The notes below the pieces were generated by a model. It was not told where the DNA came from and did no database searches. It was given only the letters and a program-made list of their open reading frames with translations. A stretch of DNA of 64,000 nt from Streptomyces bottropensis ATCC 25435 (lineage in GTDB: Bacteria; Actinomycetota; Actinomycetes; Streptomycetales; Streptomycetaceae). Position 1 is the first letter of the stretch. Each line of letters opens with the position of its first letter. The position numbers and the translations under genes were made by a program. This document shows positions 48,693 through 56,092 of this stretch, one piece after another. Location of the stretch: positions 1,763,242-1,827,241 of the forward strand of contig NZ_KB911581.1 in NCBI RefSeq assembly GCF_000383595.1. Reading direction: 5' to 3'.

Positions 48693-49949
48693 TTGAACGG
48701 GCGACCGATATCGGGGGCGTCGGTTGGCGCGCGGACGCGGCGGCGCAAGGGGGCCCTGGCCATGCTGCCGGTCCTGATGCTGCTCGCGGTCACCGCGTGC
48801 GGCGGGGGCGGGGGTTCGGACACGGGCTCCGACGGCGACCAGGGGAAGGGCTCCGACCGGACCACTTCCGACAAGGCGGCCACCAAGGCCTCGCAGGCCG
48901 TGGTCTCCATCGCGCCGAAGAACGGCGCCGACTCCGTGGCCACCAGCGGCGCGCTCAAGGTGAACGCCACCAAGGGCAAGCTGTCCGAGGTCACGGTCGA
49001 GAACGACAAGGGCGACAAGATCGCCGGTGAGATATCCGGCGACGGCGCCAGCTGGACGCCGTCCACCCACCTCAACTCTGCCACCGAGTACAAGGTGCAC
49101 GCCGTCGCCAAGGACTCCGAGGGGCGTGAGGCGGCCGAGGACTCGTCCTTCACCACACTGACCCCGAAGAACACCTTCGTCGGCATCTTCACCCCCGAGG
49201 ACGGCTCGAAGGTCGGCGTCGGCATGCCGTTCTCGATCCGCTTCACGCGGGGCATCACGGCCCCCGAGGACGTCGAGAAGGCCATCACCATCAAGACCGA
49301 GCCGGCCGTCGACGTCGAGGGCCACTGGTTCGGCAACGACCGCCTCGACTTCCGCCCGGAGAAGTACTGGAAGGCCGGCACGAAGGTCACCGTCGACCTC
49401 AACCTCGACGGTGTCGAGGGCCGCGAGGGCGTCTACGGCGAGCAGAGCAAGAAGGTCTCCTTCACGATCGGCCGCAGCCAGGTCTCCGTGGTCGACGTCA
49501 AGAAGCTCACGATGAAGGTCAAGAGGGACGGCAAGGTCATCAAGACCATCCCCGTCACCACCGGCCAGCCGGGCATGGAGACCTGGAACGGCCAGATGGT
49601 CATCAGCGAGCGCCTGCGCGTGACCCGGATGAACGGCGAGACCGTCGGCTACGGCGGCGAGTACGACATCAAGGACGTGCCGGACGCGATGCGCCTGACC
49701 AACTCGGGCACCTTCATCCACGGCAACTACTGGGGCGGCGGCGCCTTCGGCAACTACAACGCCAGCCACGGTTGCATCGGTATGCGCGACACCCGCGGCG
49801 GCTACGACCGCAAGGCGCCGGGCGCCTGGTTCTTCGACCACTCCATGGTCGGCGACGTCGTGATCGTGAAGAACTCCAACGACCGGATCGTGGACCCGGA
49901 CAACGGCTACAACGGCTGGAACATGGACTGGGACAAGTGGAAGGCGTAG
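48693..49949 (+). CDS. L,D-transpeptidase lipoprotein (second of two)
   Basis: About 418 residues, with the same plan as its neighbour. The lipobox is LLAVTAC followed by a Gly-rich spacer. Ig-like domains begin at SIAPKNGADSVATSGALK and FVGIFTPEDGSKVGVGMPFS. The catalytic domain has IHGNYWGGGAFGNYNASHGC with the active-site Cys, then IGMRDTRGGYD. TTG at 48693 is preferred because AGGGGAG (48677-48683) lies 9 bases upstream; a GTG at 48672 lies in front of that site. It is more Lys-rich than the first copy. A strong terminator follows. Confidence 0.93.
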   Translation: MNGRPISGASVGARTRRRKGALAMLPVLMLLAVTACGGGGGSDTGSDGDQGKGSDRTTSDKAATKASQAVVSIAPKNGADSVATSGALKVNATKGKLSEVTVENDKGDKIAGEISGDGASWTPSTHLNSATEYKVHAVAKDSEGREAAEDSSFTTLTPKNTFVGIFTPEDGSKVGVGMPFSIRFTRGITAPEDVEKAITIKTEPAVDVEGHWFGNDRLDFRPEKYWKAGTKVTVDLNLDGVEGREGVYGEQSKKVSFTIGRSQVSVVDVKKLTMKVKRDGKVIKTIPVTTGQPGMETWNGQMVISERLRVTRMNGETVGYGGEYDIKDVPDAMRLTNSGTFIHGNYWGGGAFGNYNASHGCIGMRDTRGGYDRKAPGAWFFDHSMVGDVVIVKNSNDRIVDPDNGYNGWNMDWDKWKA

Positions 49950-49982
49950 GCGCCCGCGCCTGAGAGCCCCGACCCCCTCCGC

Positions 49983-50016
49983 ACGGCCCCGGTGTGATGC
50001 ACGGCACCGGGGCCGT
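49983..50016 (+). terminator. Terminator after second L,D-transpeptidase gene
   Basis: ACGGCCCCGGTG (49983-49994) pairs perfectly with CACCGGGGCCGT (50005-50016), a 12-bp stem with a 10-base loop, followed by TGCCGTTAG. Confidence 0.8.
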
Positions 50017-50044
50017 TGCCGTTAGTCGCCGTTAACCTGCCCTC

Positions 50045-50812
50045 ATGACTCTGCATCTCGAAGTCGCCGAGGGCGTCGGCACCATCCGCCTCGACCGGCC
50101 GCCCATGAACGCCCTGGACGTCGCCACCCAGGACCGCCTCAAGGAAATCGCCGAGGAGGCCACGCGCCGCGACGACGTCCGCGCGGTGGTGATCTACGGC
50201 GGGGAGAAGGTCTTCGCGGCCGGCGCCGACATCAAGGAGATGCAGGACATGGACCACGCGGCGATGGTCGCGCGCTCCCGTGACCTGCAGGACTCCTTCA
50301 GCGCCGTGGCCCGTGTCCCCAAGCCGGTCGTCGCGGCCGTCACCGGCTACGCGCTGGGCGGCGGTTGCGAGCTGGCGCTGTGCGCGGACTACCGGATCGC
50401 CGGGGAGAACGCCAAGCTCGGCCAGCCGGAGATCCTGCTCGGCGTGATCCCGGGCGCGGGCGGCACCCAGCGGCTCGCCCGGCTCATCGGCCCCTCCAAG
50501 GCCAAGGACCTCATCTTCACCGGCCGGATGGTCAAGGCGGACGAGGCCCTCACGCTCGGCCTGGTCGACCGGGTCGTCCCGGCCGGCGAGGTGTACACCG
50601 CCGCGCACGAGTGGGCCGCCCGGCTGGCGAAGGGCCCGGCCATCGCGCTGCGGGCCGCCAAGGAGTCGATCGACGCGGGTCTGGAGACCGACCTGGAGAC
50701 CGGGCTCGCCATCGAGCGGAACTGGTTCGCGGGGCTGTTCGCCACGGAGGACCGGGAGCGCGGGATGCGGAGCTTCGTGGAGGAGGGGCCGGGCAAGGCG
50801 AAGTTCGTCTGA
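50045..50812 (+). CDS. Enoyl-CoA hydratase/isomerase family protein
   Basis: A 255-residue crotonase-fold enzyme, probably hydrating trans-2-enoyl-CoA in beta-oxidation. Both catalytic glutamates expected for hydratases are present: in GYALGGGCELALCADYRIA and in GQPEILLGVIPGAGGTQRL. The oxyanion-hole stretch is KVFAAGADIKEM. ATG at 50045 lies 28 bases after a terminator, so it has its own promoter or a very short leader. Substrate cannot be inferred. Confidence 0.92.
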   Translation: MTLHLEVAEGVGTIRLDRPPMNALDVATQDRLKEIAEEATRRDDVRAVVIYGGEKVFAAGADIKEMQDMDHAAMVARSRDLQDSFSAVARVPKPVVAAVTGYALGGGCELALCADYRIAGENAKLGQPEILLGVIPGAGGTQRLARLIGPSKAKDLIFTGRMVKADEALTLGLVDRVVPAGEVYTAAHEWAARLAKGPAIALRAAKESIDAGLETDLETGLAIERNWFAGLFATEDRERGMRSFVEEGPGKAKFV

Positions 50813-51143
50813 GCGCGCGGGGCCGGGGCGGGGCGAGGGGGCCGGGGGACGTGTCGGAATCCGGCCCACAAGTTCCGCCGACGGGCTCGCGGTTGACGCG
50901 ATGCATGACCCGCGTCCCCCGAAGGGGCGGTCTGTCCGAGCCTTAAGGCAGCCTTAACAGAGCCTTGCCCAAGGCTCGTGTCGTTGACCGAAGTTCAGAG
51001 TGTTCACGCAGGTCGGACGGGCTCTCGTGGGTGACTTGCTGCCTCTGGCATATGTCACCCGAAAGTCCCGGAATGGTTGGTTCCGGGGGTTGTATTCCTG
51101 CGGAACGGCCCCGGAAGGGGCCCGCGGCGGCCATGATGGGGGC
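50813..51143. other. Spacer with three 11-bp-phased AGCCTT repeats
   Basis: A 331-base gap upstream of the ATP-binding protein gene. AGCCTT occurs at 50939, 50950 and 50961, exactly 11 bp apart, and the last copy is part of an 8-bp palindrome GAGCCTTG/CAAGGCTC (50960-50977). GTTCAGA and GTTCACG follow near 50993-51009. This looks like a regulatory region; no gene is visible. Confidence 0.6.
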
Positions 51144-51647
51144 ATGGCGGGGCTGGAGGGTATCGAACAGCCGCGGCGGCACGGGAGTGCGACCGCGGCG
51201 CGTTGGTCACCTGCGATCGAGGACGAACGGGCGCAGAAGGCACTGGAGTTGTTCGGCAACCCGACCGAGGCGGAGGTCCCGCTGCCGTCCCGTCCCGAGT
51301 CCGCGGCCACGGCCCGCAGGCTCGCCCAGGTCGTCGTCCTGCGCCAGTGGCGGCTCTCGCCGAAGATGACCGAGGACGCGGTCCTGCTCGTCTCCGAACT
51401 CGTCGGCAACGCCGTACGGCACACCGGCGCCCGTGTCTTCGGGCTCCGCATGCGCCGTCGGCCGGGGTGGATCCGTGTCGAGGTCCGCGACCCCTCGCGC
51501 GGACTGCCCTGTCTGATGCCGGTGCAGGAGATGGACCTCAGCGGGCGGGGCCTGTTCCTCGTGGACAAGCTCTCGGACCGCTGGGGAGTCGACCTGCTGC
51601 CGCGCGGGAAGACGACGTGGTTCGAGATGCGCGTCGCCGACCGGTGA
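51144..51647 (+). CDS. Anti-sigma-factor-type ATP-binding protein (HATPase_c_2)
   Basis: A 167-residue GHKL ATPase of the SpoIIAB/RsbW-like group abundant in Streptomyces. The N-box is VLLVSELVGNAVRHTG, the G1-like segment VEVRDPSRGLPC, and the G2 box SGRGLFLVDKLSDRWG. Such proteins bind sigma factors or anti-sigma antagonists, but many are orphans, as this one seems to be: no sigma factor or STAS gene is adjacent. ATG at 51144 has GGGGG immediately upstream. An upstream spacer with phased repeats suggests specific regulation. Confidence 0.85.
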   Translation: MAGLEGIEQPRRHGSATAARWSPAIEDERAQKALELFGNPTEAEVPLPSRPESAATARRLAQVVVLRQWRLSPKMTEDAVLLVSELVGNAVRHTGARVFGLRMRRRPGWIRVEVRDPSRGLPCLMPVQEMDLSGRGLFLVDKLSDRWGVDLLPRGKTTWFEMRVADR

Positions 51648-51747
51648 CAACGCGGACGGTCACGGCACCCGACGGCACCCGCCACGCGCATCTCCGTCGA
51701 TCGGGCCAATCGCCGGAATTCCCGCTGAACCTCCCTATAAAGGTCGC

Positions 51748-52989
51748 GTGACCACGCCCCGCACCTCCCTCATGCAGCGCCATTTCACGCAGCGCAACCT
51801 CGTGCAGCGCGCCCTTCTCGCGGCCGTCGTTCTCGCCGCCGTGGCCGCGTGCGGCGCCGGGGCCGGGCCCACCGGGCACGAACAGCGGATCCGGGCCGAC
51901 CGGGCCGCCGCCGAAGCCGAGGCGGCCGAGCGGAAGAAGAGACAGCGGACGGTGGTCCGGGGCCTGCGCGGCATGCCGCCCGTGCTGGACCCCAAGGACG
52001 TCTACGCCGCCGACCGCCCGAACCGGCTCTCCCCGGTGGTCGAGGACTTCCCGTCCCGGGTGTACGTCCCCAACAGCGAGTCCGACACCGTCACCGTGAT
52101 CGACCCCGAGACGTACGAGATCACCGAGACGATCCCGGTGGGCCGACAGCCCCAGCACGTGGTGCCCTCCTGGGACCTGAAGACCCTGTGGGTCAACAAC
52201 AACCGGGGCCACACCCTCACCCCCATCGACCCGGCGACGGGGAAGGCGGGCGAACCGGTCGAGGTGCACGACCCCTACAACCTGTACTTCACGCCCGACG
52301 GGAAGTACGCCGTCGTCATGGCCTCCCTCGACCGCGAACTCGTCTTCCGCGACCCGCACACCATGAAGCGGGTCAGGACCGAGCCGGTCAGCTGTTACGG
52401 CGTCAACCACGCCGACTTCTCCCTCGACGGCACGTACTTCATCGTCTCGTGCGAGTTCAGCGGCGAGCTGCTGAAGGTCGACACCGCGCGGATGAAGGTC
52501 GTCGGGCAGCGGAAGCTGCCGTTCGAGGGGGCCATGCCGCAGGACGTGAAGCTCTCCCCGGACGGCAAGCGCTTCTACATCGCCGACATGATGGCCGACG
52601 GCATGTGGGTCCTGGACGGCGACACCTTCGACGAACCGAAGCTCCTGCCCACGGGCAAGGGCACCCACGGCCTGTACATCGGCCGCGACTCCCGCGAGAT
52701 GTACGTCTCCAACCGGGGCGAGGGCACGGTCTCCGTCTTCGACTTCACCGAGAACAAGCTCACGAAGAAGTGGCACCTCCCCGACGGCGGCAGCCCCGAC
52801 ATGGGCGGCGTCTCCGCCGACGGCAAGGTCCTGTGGCTCTCCGGCCGCTACGACTCCGAGGTGTACGCCCTCGACACCCGCACCGGGGAGCAGCTCGCCC
52901 GCATCCCCGTCGGCAACGGCCCGCACGGCCTCGCGGTGTACCCGCAGCCCGGCCGCTACTCGCTCGGCCACACGGGCGTCTTCCGGTGA
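51748..52989 (+). CDS. Beta-propeller lipoprotein (YncE/YVTN-like)
   Basis: A 413-residue exported lipoprotein; lipobox AVAAC followed by GAGAGP. After a charged Ala/Arg-rich linker comes a seven-bladed propeller of YVTN-type repeats: RVYVPNSESDTVTVIDPETY, TLWVNNNRGHTLTPIDPATG, FYIADMMADGMWVLDGDTF, EMYVSNRGEGTVSVFDF. Role unknown; such proteins bind ligands or surfaces. A TATAAA hexamer ends only 6 bases before the GTG at 51748, so transcription could be nearly leaderless from there; otherwise AAGG serves as a weak ribosome site. Confidence 0.85.
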   Translation: MTTPRTSLMQRHFTQRNLVQRALLAAVVLAAVAACGAGAGPTGHEQRIRADRAAAEAEAAERKKRQRTVVRGLRGMPPVLDPKDVYAADRPNRLSPVVEDFPSRVYVPNSESDTVTVIDPETYEITETIPVGRQPQHVVPSWDLKTLWVNNNRGHTLTPIDPATGKAGEPVEVHDPYNLYFTPDGKYAVVMASLDRELVFRDPHTMKRVRTEPVSCYGVNHADFSLDGTYFIVSCEFSGELLKVDTARMKVVGQRKLPFEGAMPQDVKLSPDGKRFYIADMMADGMWVLDGDTFDEPKLLPTGKGTHGLYIGRDSREMYVSNRGEGTVSVFDFTENKLTKKWHLPDGGSPDMGGVSADGKVLWLSGRYDSEVYALDTRTGEQLARIPVGNGPHGLAVYPQPGRYSLGHTGVFR

Positions 52990-53085
52990 CGGCCCGGCAT
53001 CTCCCGGCGACATGCGACAACCGGGCGGGCTGACACGCCTGCGTACGAGTGAGGGTCCACGGCCCGGCGCCGCGCGGCCGAGATC

Positions 53086-53712
53086 GTGCTGAGCGTGATC
53101 ACCACCAGTCTGCGGCGCCGGGCCGCCGCCCTCGTCCTGTCCCTCTCCGCCGTCCTCGCGACCTCCGCCGCGACCGCTCCGGCACAGACCCCCGCCGCGA
53201 ACCCCGCCGCGGCCCCGGCCGCCGCCCCCGCCTGCCCCCGGTTCGCCGACCCGGTCCACGCCGCCGCCGACCGCCGCGTGGACGTCGACCGCATCACCCC
53301 CGAGCCGGTCTGGCGCACCACCTGCGCCACCCTGTACCGCAGCGACAGCCGGGGCCCGGCGACCGTCTTCGCGCAGGGCTTCCTTCCGAGGGACGTCCTC
53401 GACGGGCAGTACGACATCGAGCAATACGTCCTGGTCAACCAGCCCTCGCCGTACGTCTCCACGACCTACGACCACGACCTGTACAAGACCTGGTACAAGT
53501 CCGGCTACAACTACTACATCGACGCCCCCGGCGGCGTGGACGTCAACCGGACCATCGGCGACCAGCACAAGTGGGCCGACCAGGTCGAGGTCGCCTTCCC
53601 CGGCGGTATCCGGACGGAGTTCGTCATCGGTGTCTGTCCGGTCGACAAGAAGACCAGGACGGAGAAGATGAGCGAGTGCGAGAGCAACCCGCACTACGTG
53701 CCCTGGCACTGA
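53086..53712 (+). CDS. Secreted Scabin/ScARP-type DNA-guanine ADP-ribosyltransferase
   Basis: Transfers ADP-ribose from NAD+ to guanine bases or nucleosides; pierisin-like family known from S. coelicolor ScARP and S. scabiei Scabin. 208 residues. The signal peptide (AAALVLSLSAVLATSAATAPA) gives a secreted product. The mature part has the R-STx-QxE triad of mono-ADP-ribosyltransferases: Arg85 in CATLYRSDSRG, Ser125-Thr-Thr in PYVSTTYDHDL and Gln166-x-Glu168 in WADQVEVAFPGG, Glu168 being catalytic. Gln two before Glu marks guanine or arginine specificity. Cysteines 50, 80, 184 and 198 could form disulfides. Start GTG 53086 is provisional. I see no immunity gene next to it. Confidence 0.88.
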   Translation: MLSVITTSLRRRAAALVLSLSAVLATSAATAPAQTPAANPAAAPAAAPACPRFADPVHAAADRRVDVDRITPEPVWRTTCATLYRSDSRGPATVFAQGFLPRDVLDGQYDIEQYVLVNQPSPYVSTTYDHDLYKTWYKSGYNYYIDAPGGVDVNRTIGDQHKWADQVEVAFPGGIRTEFVIGVCPVDKKTRTEKMSECESNPHYVPWH

Positions 53713-53748
53713 CCCCGCCCCCTCTCCCCGCCCGCCGGGCCGGTGGTC

Positions 53749-54384
53749 CTAGCGGGCGCTGAGCAGCAGCTCCGAGCCCACCGGTACGTACCCGGCCGAC
53801 TGGAACGCCCGCACGCTGCGGGCGTTCCCCGGCGCGATCTGCGCCCACAGCGGCTCGGCGACGAGATGCCGCGCCGCCATCACCAGCGACCGGCCGAGCC
53901 CTTGGTGCCGTACGTCCTCGTCCACCTCCACCGACACCTCCAGCCGGCCGGCGATCCCGCGACCCGTCGTCAGGACACCGCCGTCCGTCGCGAAGACCCG
54001 TACGCCGTCACGGCGCCGCCGCGCGTACGCGACACGGGGGTGTCCGGCGTCCTCGATCTCCTTCAGCGGCAGCGGCGGCTCGCCCGGCAGGGGCGCGGCG
54101 ACCAGCATCATGTCGATGGTCTCGGTCGTGCGGCCCGTGCGTTCCATGAGGGCCGCCAGGAACCGTGGGTTCAGGCTCGCGGACATCGGGTCGCACTCCG
54201 TGGCCGCCAGCCTCTCGTGCACCCACCGGGGGTCCTCGTCCGTGAAGACCACGGAGTGCCCCGTGAAGCACAGGACACCCGCGTCCCGGGGGGAGACCTG
54301 CGCGACGACGGTCGTACGACCGTCCGCCGGAGGGAAGTCCCCCCGGGCCACCCCGTCCAGCACGTCCCGCAAGCTCTCCGCCAC
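53749..54384 (-). CDS. GNAT-family N-acetyltransferase
   Basis: A 211-residue protein whose C-terminal half carries the GNAT fold: the acetyl-CoA pyrophosphate loop is VEVDEDVRHQGLGRSLVMAA, followed by WAQIAPGNARSVRAFQSAGYVP, the terminal strand-helix typical of the family. The N-terminal half (GVLCFTGHSVVFTDEDPRWV) is a separate region seen in Streptomyces homologues. GTG at 54384 has GGAGG 6 bases upstream. The substrate is unknown. It is convergent with the ADP-ribosyltransferase gene, 36 bases away. Confidence 0.85.
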   Translation of the reverse strand: MAESLRDVLDGVARGDFPPADGRTTVVAQVSPRDAGVLCFTGHSVVFTDEDPRWVHERLAATECDPMSASLNPRFLAALMERTGRTTETIDMMLVAAPLPGEPPLPLKEIEDAGHPRVAYARRRRDGVRVFATDGGVLTTGRGIAGRLEVSVEVDEDVRHQGLGRSLVMAARHLVAEPLWAQIAPGNARSVRAFQSAGYVPVGSELLLSAR

Positions 54385-54443
54385 CGGACTCCTCCGCCCC
54401 GCTCCTTGAGTCTCCACCCACTGGAGGGCCCACACTCGCAGAC

Positions 54444-54836
54444 ATGATCGAAAACGGCACCGGCCTTTTCACCATCGGGCAGCTCGCCCGCGGCTCCGGC
54501 CTGTCCGTCCGCACGATCCGCCACCGGTCGGACGAGGACGTCCCCACCCCGTCGCCCGCAGCACGGGTTCATGAGCCGCCTGGTGCGGCTCGCCGGGGAG
54601 GCGCCGCGCGGCGGTGTCGACCCCGCCTCGCCCGCCGCCGAGGAGGTGCCGGCCGGGCTGCTCGGCGACACCGACCGGGCCGCCCTGTCGCAGCGGGTCA
54701 CCTCGGCGGCCCACGCCGATCCGGCCCGGTTCCGGGAGCCGGCCTCGCCGGTACGGGGCGTCGAGCCGCTGTCGGCACACCAGGAGGAGTTCGCGTGGGT
54801 GGTCGCCGCACTCCGGGTTCGCCCGGCCGGTTAATC
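54444..54836 (+). pseudogene. Remnant of a MerR-family regulator gene
   Basis: The N-terminus reads LFTIGQLARGSGLSVRTIRH, followed by RSDED, the start of a MerR winged helix. Right after it the rest of the DNA-binding domain is missing and the frame is lost. From about 54571 another frame continues with FMSRLVRLAGEAP ... SAHQEEFAWVVAALRV, which looks like the C-terminal ligand-binding part of the same kind of regulator. An internal deletion with frameshift is the simplest explanation. Neither half alone is a credible gene. Confidence 0.65.
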
Positions 54837-54905
54837 TGACCTGCGTCAGTAGGACCGTAGGCAGGACTGCCCGCAACGGGCAGGGCACCAAGAAGGGGCG
54901 GATCG

Positions 54906-55118
54906 GTGGCGGACATCGAGGCAGCGCGCAAGGAGTTCCAGCGGATCGACGCGGACGGGGACGGGTTCATCACCGCCGCCGAGTTCAAGACTGCCCTGGC
55001 CCAGGAGGGCGACTGGAACGTCACCGAGTCCGTGGCGGAGGTCATCATCCGCACCCGTGACCTCAACGGGGACAAGCTCCTGTCGTTCGACGAGTTCTGG
55101 GGTCACCTGAACAAGTGA
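54906..55118 (+). CDS. EF-hand calcium-binding protein
   Basis: A 70-residue cytosolic protein with two EF-hands. Loop 1 is DADGDGFITAAE, starting near residue 15; loop 2 is DLNGDKLLSFDE near residue 52. Loop 1 has acidic or oxygen ligands at 1, 3, 5 and 12, and so does loop 2, so both should bind Ca2+. It belongs to the small Streptomyces calmodulin-like (Cab) group. GTG at 54906 follows AAGGGG. A terminator hairpin lies just after the stop. Confidence 0.92.
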   Translation: MADIEAARKEFQRIDADGDGFITAAEFKTALAQEGDWNVTESVAEVIIRTRDLNGDKLLSFDEFWGHLNK

Positions 55119-55131
55119 GCCCGGGGGCCGA

Positions 55132-55166
55132 GGGGCGCCTTTCGTCGCGTACGACGGGGGCGCCCC
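55132..55166 (+). terminator. Compound hairpin after EF-hand gene
   Basis: GGGGCGCC (55132-55139) pairs with GGCGCCCC (55159-55166); an inner stem CGTCG/CGACG (55143-55147, 55152-55156) closes a 4-base loop. TTCG follows. Confidence 0.75.
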
Positions 55167-55178
55167 TTCGTCGTATCG

Positions 55179-55200
55179 GGGGCTGGGGCTGGGGCTGGGG
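55179..55200 (+). repeat. GGGGCT tandem repeat, G-quadruplex candidate
   Basis: Four runs of four G separated by CT (GGGGCT units at 55179, 55185, 55191, then GGGG at 55197-55200), followed by CTGGAGGGGG. This matches an intramolecular four-tetrad quadruplex pattern on the plus strand. It lies about 145 bases before the oxidoreductase gene at 55344. Confidence 0.8.
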
Positions 55201-55254
55201 CTGGAGGGGGCGGAGGGCCGGAATAGCGCGGGACGCTCCGAGGTTGTCGGGTAC

Positions 55255-55272
55255 TGCATGCACGTGCATGCA
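55255..55272 (+). promoter_or_regulatory. Perfect 18-bp palindrome upstream of the F420-type oxidoreductase gene
   Basis: TGCATGCACGTGCATGCA is its own reverse complement over all 18 bases, centred between 55263 and 55264, 71 bases before the ATG at 55344. Perfect palindromes of this size near a start codon usually are operators of dimeric repressors. Confidence 0.6.
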
Positions 55273-55343
55273 TATGTGGAACCTTCGGGACACTCGAACC
55301 TCTCGACTCCCCGGAACACCCCGAACGCGAAGGGCGGCCTGAC

Positions 55344-56006
55344 ATGAAGATCGGCATCATCGGCGCGGGCAACATCGGCGGCAACCTCACCCGGCGGCTC
55401 ACCGCCCTCGGCCACGAGGTCTCCGTCGCCAACTCCCGTGGCCCCCAGACCCTCACCGCACTGGCCGAGGAGACGGGCGCGACCCCGGTCACGGTGCGGG
55501 AGGCGGCCCGCGGCGCCGAGGTCGTGGTGGTCACGATCCCGCTGAAGGCGGTGCCCGATCTGCCCTCCGGCCTTCTCGACGCGGCGGCGGACGGCGTCGC
55601 CGTCATCGACACCGGCAACTACTACCCCCGCCAGCGCGACGGCAGGATCGCCGCGATCGAGGACGACGGCCTCACCGAGAGCCGCTGGACCGAACAGCAC
55701 CTGGGCCACCCCGTGGTCAAGGCCTTCAACGGCACCTACGCCCAGGACATCCTCGACCGCCACCGCCCCGCCGGCGCCCCCGACCGCGTCGCCCTCCCCG
55801 TCGCCGGTGACGACGAGACGGCCAAGGCGAAGATCCGCGCCCTCATCGACGAACTCGGCTTCGACACGGTGGACGCCGGCGGCCTCGACGACTCCTGGCG
55901 CCAGCAGCCGGACACCCCCGTCTACGGCCTCCGGGGCGACACGGAGGCCGTGACCAAGGCCCTGGCCGAGGCTTCGCCGGAACGTACGGCGGACTTCCGG
56001 GGCTAG
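55344..56006 (+). CDS. NADP/F420-dependent-oxidoreductase-type protein
   Basis: A 220-residue Rossmann-fold protein of the F420:NADP+ reductase-like (F420_oxidored) family. The dinucleotide loop is MKIGIIGAGNIGGNLTRRL, then SVANSRGPQTL, where Asn-Ser-Arg suits the 2'-phosphate of NADP. VVVVTIPLKAVPDLP, DTGNYYPRQRDG and VKAFNGTYAQDIL follow the family pattern. Without a partner gene the true cofactor pair is undecided. The long C-terminal region beyond the Rossmann fold is conserved in the group. A perfect palindrome lies upstream. Confidence 0.88.
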   Translation: MKIGIIGAGNIGGNLTRRLTALGHEVSVANSRGPQTLTALAEETGATPVTVREAARGAEVVVVTIPLKAVPDLPSGLLDAAADGVAVIDTGNYYPRQRDGRIAAIEDDGLTESRWTEQHLGHPVVKAFNGTYAQDILDRHRPAGAPDRVALPVAGDDETAKAKIRALIDELGFDTVDAGGLDDSWRQQPDTPVYGLRGDTEAVTKALAEASPERTADFRG

Positions 56007-56013
56007 GACGACC

Positions 56014-56044
56014 GGGCCGGCGGCCGGCGATCAGCCGCCGGCCC
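56014..56044. terminator. Hairpin between oxidoreductase gene and injection-system operon
   Basis: GGGCCGGCGGC (56014-56024) pairs perfectly with GCCGCCGGCCC (56034-56044), an 11-bp stem with a 9-base loop between convergent genes. A short direct repeat GCCGGCCCACTCCCCGC overlaps its right side (about 56037-56070). Confidence 0.75.
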
Positions 56045-56092
56045 ACTCCCCGCCGGCCCACTCCCCGCCCGCCCCTCGCGTCCCCTTCTCCG

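Noticed and set aside
50990..51010. PhoP box from GTTCAGA and GTTCACG
   Set aside because: The two GTTCA units are 9 bases apart, not 11, so the PhoP pattern is not met.
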